Shown piece by piece: positions 14,501 through 23,842 of a stretch of 64,000 bases of DNA. Within the stretch, counting starts at the first letter, position 1, and each line of letters begins with the position of its first letter. This DNA comes from Sabellastarte sp. h YS-2021. Taxonomy: Eukaryota; Annelida; Polychaeta; Sabellida; Sabellidae. Under the pieces are notes generated by a model. It ran no database searches. It worked only from the letters and a program-made list of their open reading frames with translations, and was not told the origin of the DNA. The translations under genes and the position numbers were made by a program. The stretch is taken from contig OZ024931.1 in the NCBI GenBank assembly GCA_964017235.1, positions 24,032,189 through 24,096,188 on the forward strand, given 5' to 3'.

Positions 14501-17500
14501 AATTTTTCGCAGAAAATGATTACTTTCTTAAAAAAATCCACAGAATAACTGTTACTGAATAATGGTCAAATTTAGGGTTTAATATCCCGTTTAACAGTCA
14601 GTGTCACGTTGGCACAGACCCACAGCATTTGCCACTTGTCTGAGTTGAACCCACACAAAGGTGACAGCCTGTGACCAAATACTAAACTTGCTAGCCACTT
14701 GGCCACTGAGGACCTTTCGTTTGTATATGTCTGTGTACATGGATGCGGCTTGTGTACATGGCTTGTGGTATACTAGTAAAAACTTCAAACATTATAGCTA
14801 TAGAAGGACTGTATCCATGTGTCCGGCCTGTGGAAGTGACATAAGGGTGCAGATTATGGCTTGCATTTATTTTGGAGCAGAAATAGAATTTTCATGCAAG
14901 ATACTAGACATGATAGGACATATATTCTGGAGACATTTAAGGGTCTCATTAAACTGAACACAATAATGAAAGAATTTTCTAAATCTGATCACAAATAAGG
15001 AAGTTATACTCTTTTAAAGAAATCTTACTATGAGCCATGCACATGAATACATACACTAAGCATGTCAGTAAATCAGTGGAAACTTTATTGTCTGACCATA
15101 GTGTGAGACTTTATCTGGACAATATATTATGGTCAATTTTTGGCTGATCCCAGTTGTATATGTTTTAGCAATCTCACCGAAAGCTGCACTATCATCTGCT
15201 GTTTGTCATTCCACACAGGTGTGAGTTCCACCACCCCTGTGAACTTGAGTCCCACGTCTTTCTGGGCCTGGCTCTGGTGTTTGGAATCAGGTTCGTTGAT
15301 CAGTGTCTCGGTCACATACTGGTACTTGTAGGTCCTTCCAGTTGGGTAGCGGGCAGCAAAACCAGCCACTGGAAAGCCTGAGCCTAGAATAGTGACAATT
15401 TTAGATTTGTAATGCCAGAAAATGACTAAAATTGTTTTTAATTATTTGTATTCTTGAGAAAGGCTTCTGTGTTGTCTTACACAATTCTGCTAACATTTGA
15501 TGCTTTGTAACTAACACTTTAATATTAGAGGTAGGGGTAGGTTTAGGGGGTGGGGGGATGTTATGTTAAATTCAGTCACCACAAAGATCAACTTTATAAT
15601 ATGTAAATGAATATGTATTGGTGCAAGTTGAGATAAGTTATTCACACAGCTGATACTGTGACCCAGTTCTTTACATTGTGATATAACATTTTTTCATATA
15701 ACAGTGAAGTGTACTATTTACATAGCACCTATTTCTATAGCTGCTATATTTAGCTCTTATTGTCCAAAAAAGAGATAAGAAACCTGTGACCTGTAATACG
15801 TCACCTATTTTCATCATTTTGCTGATGTGTACCAAATGCTGATGACATTGAACTACTTATATAACAACCAACCATAATGAAGTAAAAGGTTTATTTGTTT
15901 AAAACAAACAGTTTTCCACTTCATTTAACCCACTTTGATTTGACTCAATCTGTCCTATCTATACTAATATACATGGCAGAAATTCAGAATTTATATGTAA
16001 ATAGGGAAAATTCCAATTTGTAGTTTCACTATTTTTGAAATGTTTTCAACAAACAAGCCACAAGTTGTAGTCTAGTAAAGGGTAGTTAAGTTCAAAACAC
16101 AGTCCACAGCTCTGTGGGTTTACATGGTATATTTTACTGTCACAGACTCAGAATGACAGTACAGAGTTAGCAATTATTGAAGGGTTATGATTTTGTGTTG
16201 ACAAAGGATGTAGACAACAGAAGAAAAGATAAAAATAAGTGTGATAGTTTTACAACTGAGATGTATCTTACAAGCAAATCCTTCAAGTAGAACTATAGAA
16301 ATACTGTTGAGAATTGACTGTGAGAAAGTTTTATTTTTTACTTTTAGAATTGTTCGTGTTTCGATGTATATGAAAAAAGATATATTGAGGTAAATTCTAA
16401 AACTGAAGCAACTGAACCACACTGGTTCATCCGCATTATAATATCTTTGTAAAGTGAACTTCATAATGTTATCAAAATCATCCACAAAACGGATATATTT
16501 GAGATACTTGTGGAAAACAATAGTCATACAAGTTACATTCAATACAGGGTTATATATAAGCACAACACATAATCAGATAAATCATAATGTTCAATTAGTA
16601 ATCAATATCAATAGATTATCACTATATAGTTTATGTATACGTGGCAGTTTTAAACTTATCAACTGTTCAATACTAGTACTATTTCTTGGTACTTAAAATA
16701 TTATTAATAATAGTCCCTTGTCTTACTATTAAAGTTTGACCTGTCTTCATTGTTGTAGTAAACTTGACTATTTCTTTTTTTGTACATTTAGACATCAGCA
16801 GATTGATGACACTGATATATTTTGAAGTCACCTTCCAAACAATGTGACCAACATTTTATGAAATAAGTGCATCACGGAACTGATGCATATTTGTATCCAC
16901 TGAAAAGACAAATCACCCTTGTTTGTGTCACATCAGAATTCTAATTCTACTAGTATTTTTGTAGTGCTTAATCTCCATCTAAAGATAGACTCTAGGTGCA
17001 CCAATCAGAAAAAGCAGAAAACTATAATCATTAACCTAAGACATAGCAAGGGTCAGTGCCCCGGAGACAAACCAGGAAAAGGAGAAATTAGGGTGGATAT
17101 GCTTGTGCAAAGAGATCGCTTTTGAGTTTCTTTCTGAATGAATGGAGAGAAGTGGCCGAACGTACATCATCGGGCAAACCATTCCAAATCTTTGGACCAT
17201 CATAAGCAAAGCTGAGACCAAAATGCTTAGAGGACTTATATACAGAAAGGGAAAAGTGTGGGACCTCAAGGAACACACCATCAGCTTGGCTTTTACATGT
17301 GTCATAAACACTATGTCTAGGTTTAAGGAAAGGTACAAAATATTTTGGATAACCAGTATGGTGGAACTTGTACACCAGTAAGGCAGTCTTGAATATGGAA
17401 TGGTGTTCAATAGACAACCAAAGGAGAGTCTTCCTAACAGGAGTGACATGTGAATACTTAGTGGTGTTGGTAACAGTTCTAACCAGACTATTTTAAACAC

Positions 17501-18339
17501 ATTGCAGCTTACGAAGATCAAGTCAAGAGCTGAGAGACTCCTAAACAAGCAATTACAGTAGTCAAGTCGACTACCAACCAAAGCATTCACAGCCATAAGA
17601 GCAGCATCATGTGTCAGATAACCTGAGAATCCTCTATGATCGATAATAAGTGAGATATGGGAATATTGAAGTTTGTCCACCACATCTGACCATGAGGAGG
17701 GGGGGGGGGGGAGCAAAGTCAAGTCTGACCAAATTAAATGATTTGCAGCCCATGATTTTCTACAAGATAACTTCAATCTCAAACCTCTGAGTCTATTATA
17801 AGTGACAAGTGTACTCCAGCAATGACTCTGAATGAAAAGCTTCAAGGTCAAATGTCTACATGCACATAGATGGCATCACCCTTAACAGAGGGATACAGAT
17901 AACGGGAACAACTGTTTTTTTCTCTATTTTTTAAACATGTATCTACAGGACCGTATCTACACTACTTAATTCTGTTAAATGATGTAGATTTTGCTTTGAA
18001 ATGGATGTGGTCATTTTCCCTCAAATTTTTTTTTCATGGGGTCATGTTTGCCCAGATATTATTTGAAAAAATCAATTTAAAAAGGATCCCCCCCCCCCCC
18101 CCCCCCCGCAAAGTTAAAGTTCATTTAGAAAACTGACAGTATATTAGGTTTCATGGAATTCAATGGACTTCAACCTTTTAGATAGCACTATAGTCTCACC
18201 AATTAATACCTCATACAATGCAGTTTTATCAGTATATATAATTATGGTTTATATAATATTGTAGATATAAATAAAAGTAGGACTTACCTATTTCAATAAT
18301 TAAAAATGCGGTAATTGAAAAGAACAATTTGAAATCCAT
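2397..18339 (-). CDS. MTTP: Microsomal triglyceride transfer protein large subunit, 5' half (10 exons)
   Basis: MTTP partners with protein disulfide isomerase in the ER lumen and loads lipid onto apoB-type lipoproteins. Ten exons give 444 residues: 18288-18339, 15178-15383, 13283-13498, 12072-12194, 8389-8528, 7097-7176, 6247-6323, 5111-5271, 3607-3775 and 2397-2504, all minus strand. Every junction has GT/AG and every phase agrees. From memory of human MTTP (about 894 residues), the match runs through the N-terminal beta-barrel into the helical domain. Shared marks include GTCKVNY, the Cys165/Cys185 pair with the same 20-residue spacing as in the human protein, ALIDAVTAAQT with FLDFK, and the C-x4-C pair at 436/441. 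Human VDAVTSAQT and FASHPNE have clear counterparts, which favours MTTP over vitellogenin or apolipophorin. Exon 1 begins with a hydrophobic leader. The 3' half is outside the window. No lesion was seen. Confidence 0.93.
3607..3775 (-). CDS. MTTP: MTTP exon 9
   Basis: It encodes PALIDAVTAAQTRACQEALT, then FLDFK, LPERYLLAVAF and HPSEQVL. This is the strongest single match to human MTTP in the gene. Acceptor TTTAAG; donor GTGAGTG. Confidence 0.96.
4808..5044 (+). mobile_element. tRNA-derived SINE, family A, with 15-bp target duplication
   Basis: A tRNA-like head has an A box around 4816-4832 and a B box GGTTCGATCCC, followed by a unique body and an A-rich AAATAAACAAATAAATAAA tail. CACACCACAAATGAG flanks it exactly at 4793-4807 and 5045-5059. 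The perfect duplication says the insertion is not old. It lies in MTTP intron 8, opposite to the gene. Confidence 0.92.
5111..5271 (-). CDS. MTTP: MTTP exon 8
   Basis: It encodes PWDLTREYREYL, then GFVELVEALR and REVLGLLQ, an amphipathic-helix pattern of the MTTP/vitellogenin helical domain. The donor GTAATT is weak, but it is the only position that keeps phase with exon 9; reading on meets a stop at once. Confidence 0.88.
5647..5740 (+). repeat. Degenerate tRNA-like sequence
   Basis: TTTAGCTCAGCTGGTTATAG resembles a tRNA D-arm/A box, and GGATCGACTC resembles a B box 50 bases on. No sound cloverleaf is apparent. Probably an old SINE head or a tRNA pseudogene. Confidence 0.35.
6080..6185 (+). 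mobile_element. LINE 3' tail fragment
   Basis: The sequence has the pattern GTAAAGTACTTTGAG, then AAAGTGCTGTATAAA, which is common at 3' ends of CR1/RTE-like LINEs in aquatic animals. Only the tail remains. Confidence 0.4.
6247..6323 (-). CDS. MTTP: MTTP exon 7
   Basis: A 77-base exon encoding a helical stretch and the CGLDCP motif (Cys292/Cys296). It corresponds to the human VFQSHCKGCPSL segment, with one residue more between the cysteines. Acceptor TTACCAG; donor GTGAGT. Confidence 0.9.
7097..7176 (-). CDS. MTTP: MTTP exon 6
   Basis: An 80-base exon encoding QEMTLQGNTKGPSYKGKK and then IADAIKKI. The split Arg codon from exon 5 and the split Gly codon into exon 7 both fit. Acceptor TTTTAG; donor GTAAAGG. 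Confidence 0.88.
7579..7804 (-). mobile_element. tRNA-derived SINE, family A, with 13-bp target duplication
   Basis: Reverse copy of the 4808-5044 family: head at the right, TTTATTTATTTA tail at the left. AGTTGGTGGTCAG flanks it at 7566-7578 and 7805-7817, a perfect 13-bp duplication. It lies in MTTP intron 5, in the same direction as the gene. Confidence 0.92.
7838..7921 (-). repeat. Second tRNA-like SINE head
   Basis: Read on minus it has GGATGAGTGGGTAACA as an A box and GGATTTCAATCC as a B box. The body and tail are not recognisable. It sits beside the younger SINE. Confidence 0.4.
7980..8388 (-). repeat. Tandem degenerate copies of the end of MTTP exon 5
   Basis: Units of about 158 bp (about 8070-8228 and 8229-8388, with a vague partial copy further left) repeat the last ~95 bases of exon 5 plus the start of intron 5. 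In the nearer copy the donor has become GGAAAA; in the farther copy the exon part is more diverged. They are untranslatable relics inside intron 5. The unit size is close to that of the other core repeats here. Confidence 0.75.
8389..8528 (-). CDS. MTTP: MTTP exon 5
   Basis: It encodes ILGLSTSMKSETRYTIKDD and then an IIQTAQGVETII segment, 46 residues plus two bases. It corresponds to human VLGVSSKATSVTTYKIED. The acceptor is TATATAG and the donor is GTAAGATA. The last ~95 bases of this exon recur, degraded, in the next intron (see 7980-8388). Confidence 0.92.
9466..10837 (+). mobile_element. Helitron-like (pearl/HINE type) element with 153-bp tandem core
   Basis: The 5' end has a GCATC/GATGC mini-hairpin then GTATCCACC; the 3' end has an 11-bp-arm hairpin (TATCCACCGGA and complement, 10808-10833), so GTATCCACC recurs inverted near both ends. 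Short inverted subterminal repeats, core tandem repeats and a 3' hairpin are typical of Helitron-related HINE/pearl elements. CAGCGGCGGTG lies at 10774-10784. No transposase. Confidence 0.6.
9560..10400 (+). repeat. ~153-bp tandem repeat core (open frame is an artefact)
   Basis: Five to six units each contain GGGGCCCAAGGTCAAATC, AGAAGATTCCCAGCCCATGA and ACCAATAATAAGCGAG. Because 153 is divisible by three, one frame stays open for 233 codons with a 51-residue period. The same motifs appear in non-coding form in sister elements, so it is best read as repeat DNA, not a gene. Confidence 0.85.
11058..11165. mobile_element. Short CWG-flanked MITE, nearly all inverted repeat
   Basis: A 108-bp fold-back element with inverted ends of about 45 bases (GGGCCGTATTCACGAAAGG and complement). 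CTG at 11055-11057 is shared with the element to the left; CAG at 11166-11168 is shared with the one to the right. Confidence 0.8.
11169..11701. mobile_element. CWG-flanked MITE
   Basis: Ends GGGTCGATTTCACAAAAGG and the complement of GGGCCGGTTTCACAAAGG; CAG at 11166-11168 and 11702-11704. Third of three elements in a row, each separated by a single CWG triplet. Confidence 0.75.
12072..12194 (-). CDS. MTTP: MTTP exon 4
   Basis: It encodes 41 residues beginning VDAKGTCKVNY and ending FFENVNP. It carries Cys165 and Cys185, which keep the spacing of a known human MTTP disulfide. The acceptor is TGCCCAG and the donor is GTAAGTC. Phase is 0/0. Confidence 0.95.
12719..12810. repeat. Cluster of GTAC/AGTACT palindromes
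   Basis: GTACTCGAGTAC and several AGTACT-like sites fall within 90 bases of MTTP intron 3, between exons 3 and 4 territory. This could be a MITE relic. No function is visible. Confidence 0.25.
13283..13498 (-). CDS. MTTP: MTTP exon 3
   Basis: It encodes 72 residues, including SRKDLQRALKALPKLP, a GKVGTIYAAEEDS segment and INIKKGIISLFQL. This matches the human segment that has IENIKRGLASLFQ. The acceptor is CACCAG and the donor is GTAGGT. Phase is 0/0. Confidence 0.95.
14570..14715 (-). mobile_element. tRNA-derived SINE, family B
   Basis: On minus it begins GGTCCTCAGTGGCCAAG, has a GGGTTCAACTC B box, and ends in the AACGGGATATTAAACCC tail. It shares order and wording with 18946-19092. It lies in MTTP intron 2. 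Confidence 0.7.
15178..15383 (-). CDS. MTTP: MTTP exon 2
   Basis: It encodes the first beta-barrel strands: a YPTGRTYKYQYVTETL segment, then VGLKFTGVVELTPVW and MIVQLS. The 'Y-Y-T-E-L' pattern is the usual start of large lipid transfer proteins. The acceptor is CTAG before GCTCAGG and the donor is GTGAGATTG. The exon enters in phase 1 and leaves in phase 0. Confidence 0.92.
16866..17880 (+). mobile_element. Decayed Helitron-like element interrupted by a LINE fragment
   Basis: The start (TGCATCA, TGATGCA, GTATCCACT) matches the 5' end of the element at 9466. The right part (17636-17880) matches its core and post-core (GATTTGCAGCCCATGATTT; AAGGTCAAATGT). The LINE piece at 17036-17635 sits between. 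It lies in MTTP intron 1. Confidence 0.55.
17036..17635 (-). mobile_element. LINE fragment, reverse transcriptase C-terminal part
   Basis: Minus-strand frames show ANALVGSRLDYCNCLF-like and KTALLVYKFHHTGYPKYF segments and IWNGLPDDVRSATSLHSFRK, the usual end of CR1/Jockey-type LINE polymerases. It is split over two frames by at least one frameshift and lacks the catalytic part, so it is a dead 5'-truncated copy. Confidence 0.8.
18288..18339 (-). CDS. MTTP: MTTP exon 1 (start codon and signal peptide)
   Basis: The exon starts at the ATG at 18337-18339 and encodes 17 residues plus one base: MDFKLFF, then a hydrophobic stretch ending IIEI. This fits a secretory signal peptide, as expected for an ER-lumen protein. 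The donor is GTAAGTC at 18281-18287. It is the only exon with no similarity to test, so the start rests on the ATG, the leader character and the phase fit to exon 2. A TATAAA-like string sits near 18500 on this strand, about 160 bases upstream; its role is untested. Confidence 0.8.
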
Positions 18340-18369
18340 GATTGTCTTCGTTTCAAGACACTTTAAATT

Positions 18370-18900
18370 CATAAATAAATTAGCAATAAGTTATAACTGC
18401 ACAACACATACACACAGGACACACAATGATCAAGATCTGACCCACGACAAGATCTAAATACTTCTACTAAAGATGTCCAGTGTTTAATAACTGTTCTATT
18501 GTTTATAAAAAGAACTTTAAACCTGCCTTATCACTAGTACTTTATATATTTGAAATGCATACTGATGACAAAGTATAATAAACAAAGGAAACTGCTTGCT
18601 GATCCTGGAAGAACTAAAGCTAGTTAGCCTTGCTTTCAGCTGTATTAAATAAAATATTCCTGATTTTTTAAAGCTGATGTGGTCTATTGATTGTACACAG
18701 AAATCTGCTCAACTCGTCCAAATAAGGTTTTAAACTGCTTTAGTTGAGATTAACAATTGACCCATATTTCTGTTTTCTATTTTTAAGTAATGCACCAACC
18801 TGTTAGATGTATAATTTAATGATGCTGAAAGCTGCATTGTATCAATATAATTGTTATGTATCAGTCACATGTATTGTTATGCATTCTAATGAACCAGTTC
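18370..18900. other. Region upstream of MTTP exon 1
   Basis: No gene or repeat was recognised. It should hold the MTTP promoter if exon 1 is not preceded by a non-coding exon. No firm promoter motif is visible beyond the TATAAA-like string near 18500 on minus. Confidence 0.4.
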
Positions 18901-18945
18901 TTTTGAGGGCAGGACAATTATCAGTTAGTCTGAACTGCAAATTCA

Positions 18946-19092
18946 AAGTTGGGGTTTTACGTCCCGTTCAACAGCCAGGGTCATATTGGGACAGGTCCTC
19001 AGCATTGCCACTTGTGGGACTCGAACCCACAGAGGGGGCAGCCTATGATTAGATGCCAAATCTTGCTAACCACAAGACCACCAAGGACCTCT
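18946..19092 (-). mobile_element. tRNA-derived SINE, family B
   Basis: Reverse copy: AGAGGTCCTTGGTGG head at right, GGGTTCGAGTCC B box near 19023, and the GGGACGTAAAACCCC tail at left. Similar to 14570-14715. Confidence 0.75.
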
Positions 19093-19324
19093 AGTGTGCA
19101 CTGCAATGCTCCAGAACTACTTTGATATGGTCGACATTAATTATTGATGACCACCTCAAAATAAAAATGTACAAAACAAGTAGTGGCAAGTAGTGAATGC
19201 ATTAACCCTTGCTCAGGGATAGTGAAAAAAACCCACAAAATAAATATTGTCACAGATGCATCTTTGATTTGAATTGTTAAGAATTTAACAAGAGGATCTC
19301 TCACTCTCTCTCCCTCTGACCATA

Positions 19325-19410
19325 AAACTAACTGTTGTGATATGACCTATACAGAAAGTGATGTTAAAACCAATATACATGTAAATATATAAATAAATAA
19401 ATTAATTAAT
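19325..19410 (+). mobile_element. SINE family A tail fragment
   Basis: ACTGTTGTGATATGACCTAT followed by a GTGATGTTAAAACC-like string and AAATAAATAAATTAATTAA matches the 3' part of the SINE at 4808-5044. The head is missing. Confidence 0.55.
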
Positions 19411-19974
19411 TGGTTCGCACTTAATGACTCCGCTTCAATCTTTCAATTTTTGTGAAAAATAGGGAAAAAATATTTGGACACTTCATCTGCATCTGGATCA
19501 GAATCATCTTCGAATAGGACTAGGTCACGGACAGAACCAACCTTGTGCGATGACATTAATCAGATGTATAGCTTTTCAGTTATGCAAATGATTTTGCAAA
19601 CACACAGAGATACTCATTACAAAGCTGTTGCCTGTCCCTTTTGGGGGTGGGAGGTTGCTGGCGGCTCGTGTAATTAAATCACTTTGGCCACTTCAAAGTT
19701 TGTCAAGATCATGCAATCTAAACCACTGGGTATACCATCAAGAAGCTGCTAACATTAAACCTTCACAGTCATACTTGGGTGGAATTTTCAACCATCCACC
19801 TATTTTTAGTAAATTCAATTCTTACCTATCTGTTATAAGTGCCTGTCAGAAAGATATACTATATCCAATTCCTCACTAAAAATCCCTGATCCAAACGTTA
19901 TATAACAAGGCCGAAAGGTGTTTTGGTCTACTAACGCAAGCCGCAAAGCCATCAGAGATACGAGTAGTGTACTG

Positions 19975-20040
19975 AGGCGGTAACCCATCCAAGTACTAAC
20001 ATTGCCCATTGCTGCTTAACTTCAGTGATGTGACAGGTAC
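19975..20040 (-). repeat. 5S rRNA-like fragment
   Basis: GCGGTAA then CCCATCCAAGTACTAAC, with GCTGCTTAACTTC further on, follows the reverse complement of 5S rRNA from its internal promoter into the 3' half. It is diverged and partial, so a 5S pseudogene or the head of a 5S-derived SINE (SINE3 type), not a working 5S gene. Confidence 0.65.
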
Positions 20041-20700
20041 TCATCATTCTGTGCTAAAATTCATGAAAGTCCGGGAAAAAAAATGAGAAAGAAAAAAAAA
20101 TGAAAAAGTGATCCCTAGAAGAGCGGGCCTAGCTAGAGCTCACACTTAAAAACACCTACTGTACTCTTTTAATAGATTGTGCCGAGGAACATATTTTCCC
20201 AGAATAGATTCAACGGAATCTACTACGCCTCTTCCCATTCCAGAAAAAAGGATGCCTGAAACTAACACATGAAATCAGAGTCTCGTGCCAGGCTAGTCAT
20301 TCTCACTTGCAGTACACAGGAAAACTTGTAAACAAAAGCTACTCCAATCAGGACAGAGTTCAACTAGGAAACTATCACAAACAAATCTCTGGCCCAGTAC
20401 ATTGCATCAAAGCAAAGTCGTAAGATAACATGTACTGCATTATGTATGTGCAAGTCAGTACACTCATCAAATATTAGGGATGGTCTAGAATGCTCAGAGA
20501 CGTGTTCATTGTTATCGCAAGTGTTTAGTTGGAATCACCGTTTAGTTGCATAACCAGTACAAATATTTGGCCAGGTTATTAACTGCCAAAATAAAACTTA
20601 CCATGAAGTCTTGTTGATACCGCCTTTCTGGTTGACTGAACCGTAGATCTGTGATCTTGAAAATGCAATGAGACTGGAAGCGAAAATTGGGTGACAGTTT

Positions 20701-20850
20701 GGAGTAAGGAGAAAATCCTACAGAGAAAAGCACCGAGAAAGTCCTAGAACTTTTTGACACCCGTGGAGAAAAACCCTACACTATTTTTGCAGAACATGGA
20801 GAAAAGCCTTACACTTTGTTCAGACCATGGAAAAAGTCCCACACTAGATT
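20701..20850 (+). repeat. ~32-bp repeats reading GEKPYT
   Basis: GGAGAAAAACCCTACAC and variants repeat about every 30-34 bases. One frame reads GEKPYT twice, like the linker of C2H2 zinc fingers, but no Cys/His pairs lie between, so it is not a zinc-finger gene. A related set lies inverted at 24980-25085. Confidence 0.4.
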
Positions 20851-21117
20851 TTTAAATGCTACAAAGTATGATAAGCATGTTCTGTTTCAAAATTACGAGC
20901 ATTCTCTGTCAACATTCCCACTGTATTTTTTGTGGACTTTTTGGTATCCGTGTAGCATCTAAGCAGTTTTTGATCCCACCTTTATTATTCTTAATAATGA
21001 TTAATTAATTACTATAAGTTGGTTTGAAACTACCTTTAATCTTTAAATGGGTTTCAGAGCATACATTAAAGTGCTAAAATGTTTAGTCAGTCTTTGATTT
21101 CTTTGCTGATCAGTTAT

Positions 21118-22195
21118 TATCTCCCGCCTGCAGCTGAAGGCCGTGGTCGGGAGATTATAAAACGCCTTCCGTACGTCCGTGCGTGCGTCCATCTGTCCGT
21201 TCGTCATGTTTTTGCATAAACTTTAATATCTCATTCATTTATAAAGATATCTTCACCAAATTTGCAGGGAATGTTTATGGCTATGAAAACCTGTCTCTGC
21301 AAAATTTTAGCCTCATTTTGAAAAACAAAATGGCCGCCATAGCTAATTATTTGAAAATCATAAAGGTGCTCTAAATCTTGAAATATTCCAGCTAGCTTCA
21401 TCAAATTTGCACAAAAGCTATATGGCTAGAAAAGCTAGCCTGATAGTAATTTTGGCATAGTTCAAAAAACAAAATGGCCGCCATATCACATGTTTAATGT
21501 CAAACGGGGTTATCCTATTAAAAAGGCCTTATATCTCCCCAAATATTGCTCCTAGAGGCTCGGAATGTGAAAACAAGTTGTAGGAAGTCATGGTCTGGGA
21601 ATCTTTTCCAGGTGTTGAATTTGACCTTTGACCCCTGCTTCAAGGTTAAATGGGGTCGTCACACTAAAATGTCCTTATTTCACCCTTATTATTGGTGCTA
21701 TCGCTTCAGAATATAAAGACAGATCATCAAAAGTCCTGGCCTTCAAATGTTTTGCCTGAGAAAAATTTTGGCCTTATTTTGAAAAACAAAATGGCCGCCA
21801 TAGCCAATTATTTACAAATCATGAAGATGCTCTAAAACTTGAAATATTGCAGCTAGGTTCATCAAATATGTGCAAAATATATATGGCTAGGAAAGTTAGT
21901 CTGAGAGTAATTTGGCCTAGTTTCGAAAACAAAATGGCTGTCATATCACATGTTAAATCTGATTATCCTATTAAAAAGGCCTTATATCTCCCTTATCATT
22001 GCTACTAGGGGCTCCAAATGTGAAAACAACTTAAAGGAAGTCAAGGCCTGAGACTCTTTTCCAATTGCCGACTTTTACCTTTGACTCCTTCTTCACTGTC
22101 AAGTGGGGTTATCTTACTACAAAGGCCTTATATCTCCTTTAGTTCTCCATAATTACCGATTCTAAGGCGGGAGATAACCGCTGTGGCAGTGGCCT
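21118..22195 (+). mobile_element. Helitron-like repeat element, plus copy of an inverted pair
   Basis: Begins with a TCTCCCG/CGGGAGA hairpin and a run of CGTCCGT words, then units with AAAATGGCCGCCAT, CTTATATCTCCC and TTGACCTTTGACCCC. It ends at GGCGGGAGATAACCGCTG. No coding sequence. Core wording resembles the 153-bp units at 9560. Confidence 0.55.
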
Positions 22196-22399
22196 TGTTA
22201 TAGAAAGAGTCTGTCTACCTTGACGTAGAAAATGGGACAAATAAAATAAACTTTCCCTGAGAGCAATTAACAGGGACTTCATACAGGTATATTAAAGAAT
22301 ATATAGCATAAAATAATTCTTTAATCAATCAGGAAACAAAGAGGAGGAATACACATCTGTGTCTGAAGATTACACAAATTGGCAGCCACATGCATTCTT

Positions 22400-22740
22400 T
22401 TAGAGGTGTTCTACTTGGGCCGACTTGTTGGTTCCTAAGAATTCTTTGAGGGTTGGGAGCAATGTTTACATAGTCGGTTAGGGTCAGTTGTAGTTTCCCG
22501 GCTTGTCGTGGTGGGTTGGTAAAAAATCAAACATGTTTGATATTTCACCAACCCTCCCCGACACTTGTTCCAGACCATGGCTCCGCCCGCCTGGAAACCG
22601 GCTTGTCTTAGTCACTTTCCGTTTTGTCCTAATATCTTCCAGTCTTGTCTTATCAATTCCAGTCTTGTCTTATCCTTATCACTTCCAGTCGTGTCCTATT
22701 ATGAAACCGGCTTGTCTTTTGTCACTTAAGTAGTGCTCAT
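22400..22740. repeat. Hairpin-bearing MITE relative of the Harbinger ends
   Basis: Contains the palindrome TCAAACATGTTTGA (about 22528-22541) between GGGTTGGT and ACCAACCC arms, and tandem TCTTGTCTTATCA-like words. The same palindrome sits in the MITEs at 55677-56790. Confidence 0.4.
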
Positions 22741-22789
22741 TTGCAGTCCATTTTCAGCATGATGTGAGGTAAAAATATTTTTTCTATTC

Positions 22790-23470
22790 TGTACCTTTAT
22801 GGCACTTAATCTCAGTCAGGCAGACTCTAAGGCGCAACACCAAAATCCAATTAAAAAATCATCTATCCATAGCCGTTGCCAAGTCAAGTACCATGGAGAT
22901 ACCGGATAGAGTGCCTGCTAAGCTGGGAATGCCTTTTTGATACGATTTTAAACTTTTTCTTAAACAGGCGAGAGTTGGGGTAAAACAGACCTCATCAGAC
23001 AAATCATTCCAAAACCGTGGGAGCATCAAAAGCAAAGCTGTGGCCAAAGTGTTTTTTTATGATTTTTGTACAGATGGACAGAACTGAAGAACCTTTTATC
23101 TGGACAGTTGTATCTTGTACTATATCTTCCACACCGAGTAGACAAAAGAGAACCAAAGTAACTGGGATGACCACTGTGAAGAAACTCGTAAACTAGAGTG
23201 ACAGGTTTTAAGATACAGCGAAATTCAACTGGGAGCCAATGGAGTTGCTTGAGAATAGGAGATGTCCATGTGTATTTGTTACAGTTTGTGACAATCCTAG
23301 GAAGTGTATTTTGAATACACTGCAGCTTGCGCATGTTGAGACAGGACAGACTGCTAAAGAGAGAGTTGCAGTAATCAAAGCGACTACTCACCAAGGCATT
23401 AGCCGCCAGGATAGCAGCCTCATCAGTCAAGTACTGTCTAATCCGCCTGAGGTCACAAATTTGAATGAAG
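22790..23470 (-). mobile_element. LINE fragment, reverse transcriptase C-terminal part plus 3' UTR
   Basis: Minus frames show AANALVSSRFDYCNSLFSSL, KLQCIQNTLPRIV and LKQLHWLPVEFR, then FWNDLSDEV. These are classic CR1/Jockey-like LINE motifs. It has frameshifts and stops. The 3' UTR, with GCGCCTTAGAGTCTGCC, extends to about 22790 and recurs alone at 27660-27750. Confidence 0.8.
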
Positions 23471-23842
23471 CATGTCTTACAAATATGACCAAACATTATG
23501 TAAAGAATGACCAAAAACAGTGCAAGTAATTATAATTTTGAATTTAACAAAAAAGGTCCATATGTTTTCTGGATTTTTGTCCCCAACTTTTGTAACTGAC
23601 CCTAGAGTCATAGAGTCGGTTGTAGGGTCGACCCCAGTGGAACACCCCCATTAGTAACAATCAACGGTGTGCACACTTTAGAGAAAATAATTCCATAACT
23701 CTGGTATAAGCAGATTAAAGAATACAGGTAACATAGATTTTTTAATCAATAAATAACAAAAGGAAAAGGGAGGGCTACAAATTTGTTTGGAAGATGACAT
23801 GAATTGAAAGCCACATCATACAAAATCAACAAGGCCACTGCT

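Noticed and set aside
17036-17851. 271-codon minus frame as a gene
   Set aside because: It is a chimera of a LINE fragment and Helitron-like repeat read through.
18000-18110. Functional meaning of the long C-run near 18090
   Set aside because: Simple homopolymer, prone to slippage or assembly error.
2397-18339. Vitellogenin or apolipophorin instead of MTTP
   Set aside because: The N-terminal domain is shared, but the specific words (VDAVT-AQT, FLDFK, GNCKV spacing, C-x4-C) follow MTTP.
20764-20850. C2H2 zinc-finger gene
   Set aside because: Linker-like words recur every ~32 bases, not 84, and no Cys/His pairs are present.
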